Position numbers and translations under genes: made by a program. A model generated the notes under the pieces. That model was not told the DNA's origin, did not search any database, and saw nothing but the letters and a program-made list of their open reading frames with translations. Positions 35,974 to 43,594 of a DNA stretch of 64,000 nucleotides are shown here, in pieces. Source of the stretch: JBEBSD01 sp040394475 (GTDB taxonomy: Bacteria > Bacteroidota > Bacteroidia > Cytophagales > Spirosomataceae); assembly GCA_040394475.1 (NCBI GenBank), contig JBEBSD010000008.1, positions 67,053-131,052 of the forward strand, given 5' to 3'. The stretch's first letter is position 1, and every line of letters begins with the position of its first letter.

Positions 35974-36732
35974 TTAAGCGAGACTTGCCCGGAGTTGTTC
36001 CAACAGATCTTTCGACTCCGCCTGACGGGGTTTCAGCTTCCTGACGACCGGCTGTTTCCCCCTGGCCTTTTGCTGGATAATTTTCATCAGCTCACGGCTG
36101 TACTTATCCTTGTAATGCTCAATGTTGAAACCGCCCGAATGCCGTTTGATGAGCTCGACCGCCATTTCAACTTCCTGTTTGGTCAGACGTATCGCTGTAT
36201 CCGGCATTTTCAACGAACTGACCGGTCGTAACTCCTCATGAAAACGGAGTTTGTTCAGTAGCAGTACATCGTCGTACGGTCGGACGATGGCCAGATTCTC
36301 TGCATTTCGCATCACGAAGGTAGAAAGCCCGGCCATTTTGGTCTTCGCCATCGCCTTCAGCAACAAGTCATACGCTTTTTCCCCGCCCTTTTGAGGCTGC
36401 AGGTAATACGGGGAATCGAAATAAACGCTTTCAATCTCGGACTCCCTGACGAAAGACTGCAACTGGATTACTTTGCTCTTTTCAGGGCTGGCCTGCTCGA
36501 AGTCGGCATCTTCCAGTACGATGTAGCGATCCTTCAACAGGTAGCCTTTCACAATATTATCCCATTCGACTTCTTTACCGGTGTCTTCGTTCACCCTTTT
36601 ATAACGGATACGGGCTTGAGTCTTGCGGTCGAGCATGTCGAAATCAGGGCGGCTCTCCCTGGTTGCACTGAATAGTTTAACCGGTATGTTCACCAGGCCA
36701 AAACCGATGGCTCCTGTCCAGATTGCTCTCAT
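35974..36732 (-). CDS. ku: Ku protein, NHEJ DNA-end binder
   Basis: 252 residues, one bacterial Ku domain: MRAIWTGAIGFGLVNIPVKL, ARIRYKRVNEDTGKEVEWDN, DSPYYLQPQKGGEKAYDLLL and FNIEHYKDKYSRELMKIIQQ are all conserved. A basic C-terminal tail (about 220-252) follows, probably for DNA-end threading and LigD contact. Ku forms a ring on broken DNA ends and recruits the ligase. The gene starts the two-gene NHEJ operon with ligD; upstream is a 699-bp repeat-rich spacer. Confidence 0.97.
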   Translation of the reverse strand: MRAIWTGAIGFGLVNIPVKLFSATRESRPDFDMLDRKTQARIRYKRVNEDTGKEVEWDNIVKGYLLKDRYIVLEDADFEQASPEKSKVIQLQSFVRESEIESVYFDSPYYLQPQKGGEKAYDLLLKAMAKTKMAGLSTFVMRNAENLAIVRPYDDVLLLNKLRFHEELRPVSSLKMPDTAIRLTKQEVEMAVELIKRHSGGFNIEHYKDKYSRELMKIIQQKARGKQPVVRKLKPRQAESKDLLEQLRASLA

Positions 36733-37002
36733 GGTGTTTTAGTTAGTGACGATGTGATGGATACTTTCTGCTAAATAATTATAAATAATACCATTATTTA
36801 CATATTCTGCAAATTAATTCCTCTGTATGTGTTGAAGCAGGTACTGTAGAAGCGGCGATCGGAAATCGGCTATCAGCTATCGGCTATCGGAAACCGCTCA
36901 TTCCCCGTTGCCCATTCCCCATCGCCTGACATACAGAAGTCGGCGATCAGCTATCAGCAACCAGCTATCAGAATTCAGCTATCAGAATTCAGCTATCGGA
37001 AC

Positions 37003-37045
37003 TCACCCCTCCGCTCTCCCTCGTCTCTGACGAGCGGAGGGGTGA
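37003..37045. repeat. Long inverted repeat, 14-bp arms
   Basis: TCACCCCTCCGCTC (37003-37016) and GAGCGGAGGGGTGA (37032-37045) are fully complementary, loop 15 bp, with a nested CTCGTC-TCT-GACGAG. REP-like palindrome inside the repeat block. Confidence 0.65.
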
Positions 37046-37047
37046 AA

Positions 37048-37111
37048 GCAGGTCTCCGACCTGCGTAGGCAGGAAGCCGTTCACGAGTCAAAACGCGGGT
37101 CTCAGACCCGC
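37048..37111. repeat. Two REP-like hairpins of the GGTCTCnGACC type
   Basis: GCAGGTC-TCC-GACCTGC at 37048-37064 and GCGGGTC-TCA-GACCCGC at 37095-37111, both with perfect 7-bp arms and 3-base loops. Their shared core suggests one repeat family with compensatory changes in the arms. Confidence 0.6.
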
Positions 37112-37431
37112 CCTCGCGCTTTCATCGTCAGCGTGCCCCGGTCCGAGACGGGAAAGAGCGAGGGCCTGACATACAGAAGTCGGCGATCAGCGATCAGCTA
37201 TCAGCGATCGGCTATCGGCTATCGGAAACCGCCCATTCCCCGTTGCCCATTCCCCATTGCCTGACATACAGAAGTCGGCGATCAGCTATCAGCTATCGGC
37301 AACCGCCCATTCCCCGTTGCCCATTCCCCGTTACCCAATTCACCTTCCTGGAAGACACCTGGGGGTCGGGGGACAATACTTCCGGAAACGGCAGGTTTTT
37401 TCTCGTCTGCCAATGATCGCAACCCCGGGAG

Positions 37432-38334
37432 CTACAGCGGCTCCGTCCGTTTCGACGTCAGCCTGTACTGGTGCGTATTGAACACCTGTGAATACGGCGC
37501 GACACTCTTTGTTAAAAACACATTCCCGCCGATAATGCTATCTCTCCCAATTACCGTTTTCCCTCCCAAAATAGTTGTCCGGGCATAAATAATAACATTG
37601 TCTTCTATAGTCGGATGGCGCTTTGTTTCCGCCAGCTCTTTGGTCACCTGGAGCGCTCCCAACGTGACTCCCTGGTAAATTGACACATTGTTTCCGATAA
37701 CGGTCGTTGCGCCGATGACAATTCCCGTACTATGGTCGATCATAAACGGCACCCCGATCGCTGCGCTTGGATGAATGTCGGTACCGGTATTCCGGTGGGC
37801 AAACCCGCTGAGTATCCGGGGCAATACCGATATCTTCAGGTTTACCAGTTCGTGGCTTATCCGGTAAACCGTAATGGCATAAAAGCCCGGATAGGAAACA
37901 ATCACCTCGTTGATGCTGGTAGCGGCAGGATCAAATTCGTAGATTTTTATAGCATCTTTTCTCAGGTTGCTGTAAATAAGTTCCAGCTTGTCGTAGAATG
38001 CCGCAACCTTTCCCCTGATATCAAATTCAGAAGGATTCAGATAGCTTAACAGCAAATTTTCCAGGTCGATCCTGTTCTTGTTCAGAATCCCTTCATAGGC
38101 CGTTACTTTAGGAAGATTGTGACTGGGAAATAAAAACTGGACCAGGTCATTTAACCAGTTTACTGCATCATGGGCAGAGGGGACTTCTTCCCATTCCTGA
38201 CGATGATTTTGTCTGAGCATATCAATAAGAGGATTCATTCCGGACAATTGGTTGATAGCTGTTGATGATCTTTTCTCCTTCAATGCCGGAAGGATCTTCA
38301 CTGAACCCTCCGGCACCGGGCTCCCCTGAAGCAA
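37432..38334 (-). CDS. Serine O-acetyltransferase (EpsC/CysE-like)
   Basis: 300 residues. The N-terminal half is helical; the C-terminal half (about 185-290) is a left-handed beta-helix of hexapeptide repeats: TDIHPSAAIGVPFMIDHSTG with the catalytic His in IDHSTG, IVIGATTVIGNNVSIYQGVT, TILGGKTVIGRDSIIGGNVF. The enzyme makes O-acetylserine from serine and acetyl-CoA, the first step of cysteine synthesis. It is 5 bp downstream of the encapsulin-cargo cysteine desulfurase. This gene trio is a known context of Family 2A encapsulins and suggests the compartment works in cysteine and sulfur flow. The N-terminus is longer than in EpsC (about 220-320 residues vary by species). Confidence 0.93.
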   Translation of the reverse strand: MLQGSPVPEGSVKILPALKEKRSSTAINQLSGMNPLIDMLRQNHRQEWEEVPSAHDAVNWLNDLVQFLFPSHNLPKVTAYEGILNKNRIDLENLLLSYLNPSEFDIRGKVAAFYDKLELIYSNLRKDAIKIYEFDPAATSINEVIVSYPGFYAITVYRISHELVNLKISVLPRILSGFAHRNTGTDIHPSAAIGVPFMIDHSTGIVIGATTVIGNNVSIYQGVTLGALQVTKELAETKRHPTIEDNVIIYARTTILGGKTVIGRDSIIGGNVFLTKSVAPYSQVFNTHQYRLTSKRTEPL

Positions 38335-38339
38335 CCTGC

Positions 38340-40097
38340 CTATAACAGGTTTTTATTCCCCCTCAGCCTGTACAGCACTGAAACCAGCGCGTCTATTTCC
38401 TGGGTGGTATTATAGAAAGCAAGGGAGGGACGTACCGTACTCCCGAGTCCGAAACGGCGCAATATGGGTTGTGCGCAATGATGACCGGTTCTTACGGCAA
38501 TCCCTTCTTTGTTCAACGCCTGCCCTACTTCATCATTCGTATAGCCGTTCAGCACAAACGACAGCACGCTGGCTTTGTTCTCAGCCGTGCCTATAAGCTT
38601 TAATCCGGGAATTTCTTCCAGCAACCGGGTGGCATAGGTTAACAGGTAGTCTTCGTAAGCATGGATACGATCCAGCCCGATACTCCTCACGTAGTTCAAG
38701 GCAGCGCCAAGACCAACCGCGTCTGCAATATTCCCGGTCCCGGCCTCAAATCTTCCGGGTGCATTATGGTATTCAGTATGCTCAAAAGTGACGTCTTTGA
38801 TCATATTTCCTCCCCCCTGCCAGGGCGGTGTGCTGTTAAGCAGCTCTTCTTTCCCGTAGAGCACGCCTATGCCGGTGGGGGCAAAGATCTTATGGCCGGA
38901 AAAAACAAACCAGTCCGGGTTGAGCGCCTGCACATCTACCGCGAGATGAGCAACCGACTGCGCGCCGTCCAGCAATACTCTGGCTCCTTTCTGGTGCGCC
39001 AGTTCTATCAGTTGCCTGGCGGGAGTAACCGTACCCAGGGCATTGGATACCTGGGTAAAAGCCACCAGTTTTGTACGGGAAGTAAGCAGCCTGGCGTACT
39101 CCTCCAGCAGCACCTGCCCGCTATCGTCTACCGGGATCACTTTGAGCGTAACGCCCTTCTTTTTTACCAGCTGTTGCCAGGGTACAATATTCGCATGATG
39201 CTCGAGATGACTGACGATAATTTCGTCCCCCGCCTGCAGGTTTTGTTCTCCCCAGCTTTTAGCGACCAGGTTAATCGCCTCGGTGGTTCCCCTTACAAAT
39301 ACGATCTCATTGACTGACGAAGCATTTAAAAACGCCCTTACCGTTTCGCGTGCTTCTTCATACGCATCGGTAGCCCGCGCGGCCAGCTCATGCGCTCCGC
39401 GGTGTATGTTCGAATTCTCATGGGCATAAAAATAGCCGATGCGCTCAATCACCGATCGCGGCTTTTGAGTCGTTGCCGCGTTATCGAACCAAATCAGCGG
39501 CCTCCCGTTGACATACTCTTTCAGTATCGGAAAATCCTTCCTGATCTGGTAAACATCCAGCAATGGCTCGGTGCTTCCGGGCAGTTTGTGCCCATTTAGC
39601 GCCGGCAAATTCCCTCTCCTGATAAGATCGCTGCGAAAAGGATGATCCGGGTGAAGTCCCATCACATACAAACTACCGGAATCGCCTGTTGCAAACCGGC
39701 CGGCCTCGTTGATTCCTTGCTGAACCAGTGATCCGTAAGAACCTGACGGTAAATGCGAATCCCGCGAACCCAGCAATACTTCAGGTGCAAGGTCGTGATG
39801 AAAACTGTGCACCGCTGCCGCGACGATACCAGCATCTGTTTCCCCGGCGGCACTTGCCTGCAGCTCCGGCAGACAATTCGTATCCGCAAGGCTCGTAGCC
39901 GGGCCGTTTAGCTGAAAGTGAGGCTCCGGCACATAACCTGACTTAGCGCTTTCTCCTGCAGAAGGTCTGGAAAAATTCCCGGGAGCGGGTCCCCCCGGTA
40001 CGCTTCTGAAATAGGAATTAGCAAGATTTTCCAGCTGACCGGCATCCGGGAGACCCGGTGGAAGCAGATTTTCCAACGTCTTAATACTTGTATGCAT
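38340..40097 (-). CDS. SufS-like cysteine desulfurase with long N-terminal encapsulin-targeting region
   Basis: 585 residues; ordinary SufS enzymes have about 400. Residues about 185-585 are the PLP-dependent class V fold, with PLP Lys403 (FVFSGHKIFAPTGIG), FDNAATTQKPRSVIERI at the start, EHHANIVPWQQL, and the catalytic Cys541 in RTGHHCAQPI. Residues 1-182 are low-complexity, rich in Gly, Pro, Ser and Ala, with short conserved-looking pieces (NLLPPGLPDAGQLENLANSY, LPSGSYGSLVQQGINEAGR, LYVMGLHPDHPFRSDL). This matches the disordered cargo-loading region of desulfurases that are packed in Family 2A encapsulins. It takes sulfur from cysteine, giving alanine and a persulfide. The start overlaps the encapsulin gene by 17 bp, so translation is probably coupled. 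Confidence 0.94.
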   Translation of the reverse strand: MHTSIKTLENLLPPGLPDAGQLENLANSYFRSVPGGPAPGNFSRPSAGESAKSGYVPEPHFQLNGPATSLADTNCLPELQASAAGETDAGIVAAAVHSFHHDLAPEVLLGSRDSHLPSGSYGSLVQQGINEAGRFATGDSGSLYVMGLHPDHPFRSDLIRRGNLPALNGHKLPGSTEPLLDVYQIRKDFPILKEYVNGRPLIWFDNAATTQKPRSVIERIGYFYAHENSNIHRGAHELAARATDAYEEARETVRAFLNASSVNEIVFVRGTTEAINLVAKSWGEQNLQAGDEIIVSHLEHHANIVPWQQLVKKKGVTLKVIPVDDSGQVLLEEYARLLTSRTKLVAFTQVSNALGTVTPARQLIELAHQKGARVLLDGAQSVAHLAVDVQALNPDWFVFSGHKIFAPTGIGVLYGKEELLNSTPPWQGGGNMIKDVTFEHTEYHNAPGRFEAGTGNIADAVGLGAALNYVRSIGLDRIHAYEDYLLTYATRLLEEIPGLKLIGTAENKASVLSFVLNGYTNDEVGQALNKEGIAVRTGHHCAQPILRRFGLGSTVRPSLAFYNTTQEIDALVSVLYRLRGNKNLL

Positions 40098-40998
40098 GAT
40101 AATTACCTAAGTCTACATCCTCTAAAACAGCGATGGCATCGTCTACCAAAACTGCAAGCGAACAATAAAGGGAAACCAGATAAGAGGCAATGGCACGATC
40201 GTCAATACCCATAAAACGGACGGAGAGACCGGGACTTTGCTCTCCCGGCAATCCCGGCTGAAAAAGTCCGACTACCCCCTGGCGGCTTTCTCCGGTACGC
40301 AGCAGGATCACTTTCGATTTCCCGTTTGTAATCGGCAATTTATCGGATGGAATAAGGGGTATGCCCCGCCATGTCAAAAACGAAGACCCAAAGAGTGTTG
40401 TGGTGGGAGGCGGTACGCCGCGACGTGTACATTCTCTTCCGAAAGCTGCGATCGCTTTGGGATGCAGCAGGAAAAAACCCGGCTCTTTCCAGACTTTTGA
40501 AATCAATTCGTCAAAATCGTCCGGTGTCGGCGGACCTGCCAGCGTTTTAATGCGCTGCTCTTCGGACACGCTGTGTAGTAACCCGTACTCCTTATTATTG
40601 ATAAGCTCACTTTCCTGACGCTCCTTCACGGTCTCAACGGCAAGCCGCAGCTGTTCGCTGATCTGGTTATACGGTCTGCTATACAAATCCGACACCCGGG
40701 TATGTACGTCTACGATCGTCTGGACGGCAGAGAGGTTGTATTCTCTGGGATTTACAACATAGTCGACGAATGTTTGTGGTAAAACCCGCTCATCCCTTGC
40801 AGAACAGTCCACTTCTACTGAACTGGCATCCTTCACTTTGTTAAGCCGGTAAACGCCGGATTCAACCGGGATCCAATTCAGTAAATGTGTCAGCCACCTT
40901 GGTGTGATCGTGACCATCTGAGGAACTGTTCTCGTAGCAATAGCCAGTTGCCGTGCCGCAACATCTCCTAAAGCTGTTTGTTGTGCTTTTTGAGTCAT
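40081..40998 (-). CDS. Family 2A encapsulin nanocompartment shell protein (SrpI type)
   Basis: 305 residues, the usual size of the family. The N-terminal arm reads TALGDVAARQLAIATRTVPQ and is followed by TPRWLTHLLNWIPVESGVYR and LPQTFVDYVVNPREYNLSAV, which closely resemble what I know of cyanobacterial SrpI. Later blocks include EPGFFLLHPKAIAAFGRECT, PTTTLFGSSFLTWRGIPLIP and GVVGLFQPGLPGEQSPGLSV. The fold is HK97-like and the protein assembles into a protein shell in the cytoplasm. The cargo is the desulfurase at 38340-40097, whose start overlaps this gene. The trio with the acetyltransferase forms one minus-strand operon. There is no cNMP-binding insertion, so it is type 2A, not 2B. Confidence 0.95.
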   Translation of the reverse strand: MTQKAQQTALGDVAARQLAIATRTVPQMVTITPRWLTHLLNWIPVESGVYRLNKVKDASSVEVDCSARDERVLPQTFVDYVVNPREYNLSAVQTIVDVHTRVSDLYSRPYNQISEQLRLAVETVKERQESELINNKEYGLLHSVSEEQRIKTLAGPPTPDDFDELISKVWKEPGFFLLHPKAIAAFGRECTRRGVPPPTTTLFGSSFLTWRGIPLIPSDKLPITNGKSKVILLRTGESRQGVVGLFQPGLPGEQSPGLSVRFMGIDDRAIASYLVSLYCSLAVLVDDAIAVLEDVDLGNYHAYKY

Positions 40999-41363
40999 TT
41001 CTGGTTACTTGTTAGAATTATTGGTTTAAATGTGATCCTCAAATGAAAACCTTGATTGACATTGTGAAGTAGTATCCCGAATACGTAAAAGATCAGCGGC
41101 GACGCTCCGGGAAGTATCCGCTGATAGCTGCAATCTACATGGATAATGTTTTTGCCGGGAAGGATTGCTGCCTGTTTCTGGGGAATTTACCTACGGCGAA
41201 TGGCTGTCCGGAATAAAATCCGAACCGGTGATTTTCACGACAAACCACACGTATCCGTCCGATGCTGGGCCTGATCGCCCGTGATCAGGCAGACCGGCCG
41301 GCAGCGGAGTATACTTCGGATAAGTACCACAAAGGGATTCACCGGTTGGAGCAAGTGACGCTC
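40999..41363. other. Intergenic stretch upstream of the encapsulin operon
   Basis: 365 bp between the encapsulin start and the 3' end of the AraC gene, both on the minus strand. It should hold the encapsulin promoter and the araC terminator. I saw no perfect TAnnTTTG box and no long open frame or hairpin. Confidence 0.4.
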
Positions 41364-42164
41364 TCAACGAAGGGCTGCCTGTTTGACCAGTTCTGCAGGA
41401 GGGTGGCCAAACTCCTTCCGGAACGCATATGAAAAGTGGGAAAGATCTTCGAAACCTACTTCGAGGTAGACATCGGTCGGCTTTTGCTTTCGCTTGCTGA
41501 TTTGAAAATAAGCTTCGTCCAGGCGTTTCTTTTTGAGCCAGATTCCGGGTGTGGTTCCGAAAACCTTCCGGAAATCACGTTTGAAAGAAGACAAACTCCT
41601 TCCGGTCAGATAAGCAAACCGGTCCAGGCTGATGTTGAACCTGAAGTTGCGGTTCATATATTCCTCCAGATCAATTTTCTCGGAAATGCCGAAGCTGAAA
41701 AAGATATTGGCCAAATCCGGGTCGGACTTCAGCAGTATCAAAAGCAGTTCCTCTCTTTTGATATCGGCAAAGGTTTCCTCAAGATGTAAATCGCCGGTGT
41801 AGTAAGGTTCCAGCGACTGAATATAAGTTTTAATCAGGTTGTTTTCCTGAATAAAAAGGAAGGAATCGTTGTTTACAGTGGGTTGCACAGCCGTCGGATG
41901 ACGGTCCAGAAACTGCTTCAGGAAAGGCTCGTCCAGTGTAATGATGACTTTCTCGAACCTGTCGTCCTCTTTGTATTTGGTATAGCGTACCAAATGATTT
42001 TTCCGGGCAATACAGTAATCGCCCGGATGCATCGTGTAATGTTTTCCACCATCGTATGCCTTCATTGAACCTTTGAGCAAATACAGGAAGTAATGTTCCG
42101 GTATGAACTTCTCGGGTGAAATTTCAGGTCCTAAATGACAGGATTGTATGTTGTTGACTTTCAA
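41364..42164 (-). CDS. AraC-family transcriptional regulator
   Basis: 266 residues. Residues about 1-150 are a cupin-like sensor (HYTMHPGDYCIARKNHLVRY), residues about 165-262 the double helix-turn-helix (ISLDRFAYLTGRSLSSFKRD, FRKVFGTTPGIWLKKKRLDE, VYLEVGFEDLSHFSYAFRKE). The last segment, FGHPPAELVK, is the standard AraC end. It lies 104 bp downstream of the SDR gene on the same strand but has its own -7 box at 42189. The two-repeat sequence at 43229-43269 upstream of the SDR is a candidate binding site. The inducer is unknown. Confidence 0.94.
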   Translation of the reverse strand: MKVNNIQSCHLGPEISPEKFIPEHYFLYLLKGSMKAYDGGKHYTMHPGDYCIARKNHLVRYTKYKEDDRFEKVIITLDEPFLKQFLDRHPTAVQPTVNNDSFLFIQENNLIKTYIQSLEPYYTGDLHLEETFADIKREELLLILLKSDPDLANIFFSFGISEKIDLEEYMNRNFRFNISLDRFAYLTGRSLSSFKRDFRKVFGTTPGIWLKKKRLDEAYFQISKRKQKPTDVYLEVGFEDLSHFSYAFRKEFGHPPAELVKQAALR

Positions 42165-42188
42165 TTTTTACCGGGCTGTTTTATTGTA

Positions 42189-42196
42189 CAAATATA
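42189..42196 (-). promoter_or_regulatory. Bacteroidota -7 box (TATATTTG) for the AraC gene
   Basis: On the minus strand this reads TATATTTG, an exact TAnnTTTG, 24 bp upstream of the ATG at 42164. It implies a short leader and independent transcription of the regulator. Confidence 0.5.
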
Positions 42197-42268
42197 CTAT
42201 CAAAGTCGTTTACTCCGATCTACAGTTACTGGTTACTAATTTAATGCTGCATCCCGGCGATTACCTGG

Positions 42269-43177
42269 TTACGGAAACCGAACACCTGTGGCTTTTTCTG
42301 TATAGTCCCAAAGCTGCTTTGCTAATGTTTCGTCGTTCATGGCGGACGTGCTGTGCCTGGAAAGTGCGGGATATCCACTATATTCTTTGTCGCCGTCGGG
42401 GCCAAAAAATTCTCCGCCTTTTACGGAGGTGTCAGTTGCAGCGAAAAGCGTGGGCAATGCCCCTTGCCAGGGTTCCATCACTTCCTCAAACTGGTTAAAC
42501 AATCCTTCCAGCTGTTCGCCGGGAATGTGGCGCTGTAGATCAGTGCGGGTAATACCGGGATGTGCCGCTGTAGAAATGACACCGGGGCCGCCGGCTTTCA
42601 GTTTTCTGTCCAGCTCATACGTGAACAGAATATCCGCCAGCTTGCTCACGGCATATTCACGCCAGGCATCATAGGGCTTCTCTAATTTCAGGTTGTCGAA
42701 ATCAATGGTTGCTGCACGAGTCGCTGCTCCGCTGGAAAGTGTGACCACCCTTGCCCCGGGCGTATTTTTCAACAAGGGGAACAAATGCCCTGTCAATGCA
42801 AAATGCCCGATAAAGTTTACACCGAACTGCAGCTCAAATCCGTCATCGGTCTTGGACGGCGGCGGAATCATTACGCCCGCATTGTTAATGAGCAGGTCCA
42901 GTTGAATGTGCCCGCTTTTGAATGCACCGGCAAATGATTTCACCTGGTTAAGGTTTGCCAGATTAAGACTGCCAGTTTCCAAAGTGCCTTTCCCAGTAGT
43001 TTCGGCCTTGATTTTCCCGACGGCGGCGTTCGCTTTTTGTACGTCTCTTACTGCCAGGGTTACGTTGGCTCCTGCTTCGTACAATTGTTTGGCTGTTTCG
43101 TAGCCGATGCCGGTATTCGAGCCGGTAACGATGGCGTTTTTTCCTGTCAGATCAGGAATGTTTTCTTTCGTCCACAT
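42269..43177 (-). CDS. Short-chain dehydrogenase/reductase (SDR)
   Basis: 302 residues from ATG 43177 (MWTKENIPDLTGKNAIVTGS). The Rossmann NAD(P) motif is TGSNTGIGYETAKQ; NNAG occurs in LLINNAGVMIPPPSKTDD; the catalytic YxxxK is YAVSK with the Ser in VVTLSSGAATRA. This fits the extended retinol-dehydrogenase/WW-oxidoreductase-like SDRs. An ATG at 43204 would add 9 residues but leaves only 25 bp to the direct repeats upstream, so 43177 is preferred. The substrate is unknown. Such genes next to an AraC gene are often its target in Bacteroidota. Confidence 0.93.
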   Translation of the reverse strand: MWTKENIPDLTGKNAIVTGSNTGIGYETAKQLYEAGANVTLAVRDVQKANAAVGKIKAETTGKGTLETGSLNLANLNQVKSFAGAFKSGHIQLDLLINNAGVMIPPPSKTDDGFELQFGVNFIGHFALTGHLFPLLKNTPGARVVTLSSGAATRAATIDFDNLKLEKPYDAWREYAVSKLADILFTYELDRKLKAGGPGVISTAAHPGITRTDLQRHIPGEQLEGLFNQFEEVMEPWQGALPTLFAATDTSVKGGEFFGPDGDKEYSGYPALSRHSTSAMNDETLAKQLWDYTEKATGVRFP

Positions 43178-43228
43178 ACATACTTTTTTTAAATCCTGAT
43201 GCAAATTTCAGCATTATTGGCTTCGGAA

Positions 43229-43269
43229 ACTTTGTTGTGAGGGTCAATTTTACTTTGTTGTGAAGGTCA
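43229..43269 (-). promoter_or_regulatory. Two 18-bp direct repeats upstream of the SDR gene, AraC-operator-like
   Basis: On the minus strand TGACCTTCACAACAAAGT (43269-43252) and TGACCCTCACAACAAAGT (43246-43229) differ in one base and have a 23-bp period. They end 51 bp before the SDR start at 43177. Tandem direct repeats two helical turns apart are typical of AraC-family sites, and an AraC gene follows the SDR. Confidence 0.5.
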
Positions 43270-43463
43270 GTCCGCCGACACGCACGGAGACTACCTGCCA
43301 AATGATGGGGGAAACCATCCCCAAAGAAACCAGCTATATCACGCTGAATGATCAGCTTATGGACAGTTGGGGCGTTCCGCTCTTAAAAATCAATGTCTCC
43401 TGTGACAACAACGACGAAAAAATGCGAAAGGATTATCACTCAAAACCCCTCCCTGACCTATAG
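43260..43463 (+). pseudogene. C-terminal remnant of a GMC oxidoreductase
   Basis: About 67 codons read QMMGETIPKETSYITLNDQL, then MDSWGVPLLKINVSCDNND and EKMRKDYHSKP before a stop. This resembles the region near the C-terminus of Bacteroidota GMC oxidoreductases (kDqWGiPll.i.v.yddNdekM.kD). The rest of the roughly 550-residue enzyme is absent. GMC oxidoreductases often sit next to sugar isomerase/epimerase genes like the one following at 43595, so this is probably a leftover of a deleted neighbour. Confidence 0.6.
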
Positions 43464-43594
43464 GGACCTGACGGCAAGCGCTGCCGATTTTGCGGCCACG
43501 GAATTAAAAAAGGGAAATTCGCAGAGAGTTCCGTCCGGAAAACAGCTTTTAGCTTCAGTATTAATTAATAATAGAATATAACCGGTCCTTTAAA

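Larger units (their letters stand above)
36850..37345. repeat. Interspersed repeat block: GGCTATCAGC tandem motifs with CCTGACATACAGAAGTCGG copies
   Basis: The 699-bp gap between ku and the serine acetyltransferase gene has no gene. It is built of short variants of CAGCTATCAG/CGGCTATCGG and CCCATTCCCCGTTGCCCATT, with three copies of CCTGACATACAGAAGTCGG (about 36925, 37162 and 37260). Similar AGCTATCAG-rich pieces are at 44510-44610 and 54436-54530, so this is a genome repeat family. The small open frame at 37257-37481 runs through the repeats and is not credible. Confidence 0.75.

Noticed and set aside
36850..37345. CRISPR array or small gene in the ku upstream spacer
   Set aside because: Repeats are of uneven length and spacing, and the open frame at 37257-37481 passes straight through them.
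38661..39317. 218-residue plus-strand frame inside the desulfurase
   Set aside because: Antisense shadow of a strongly conserved PLP enzyme.
40081..40998. Prophage capsid gene
   Set aside because: The HK97-like protein has SrpI-type sequence and cysteine desulfurase neighbours; no other phage genes are nearby.
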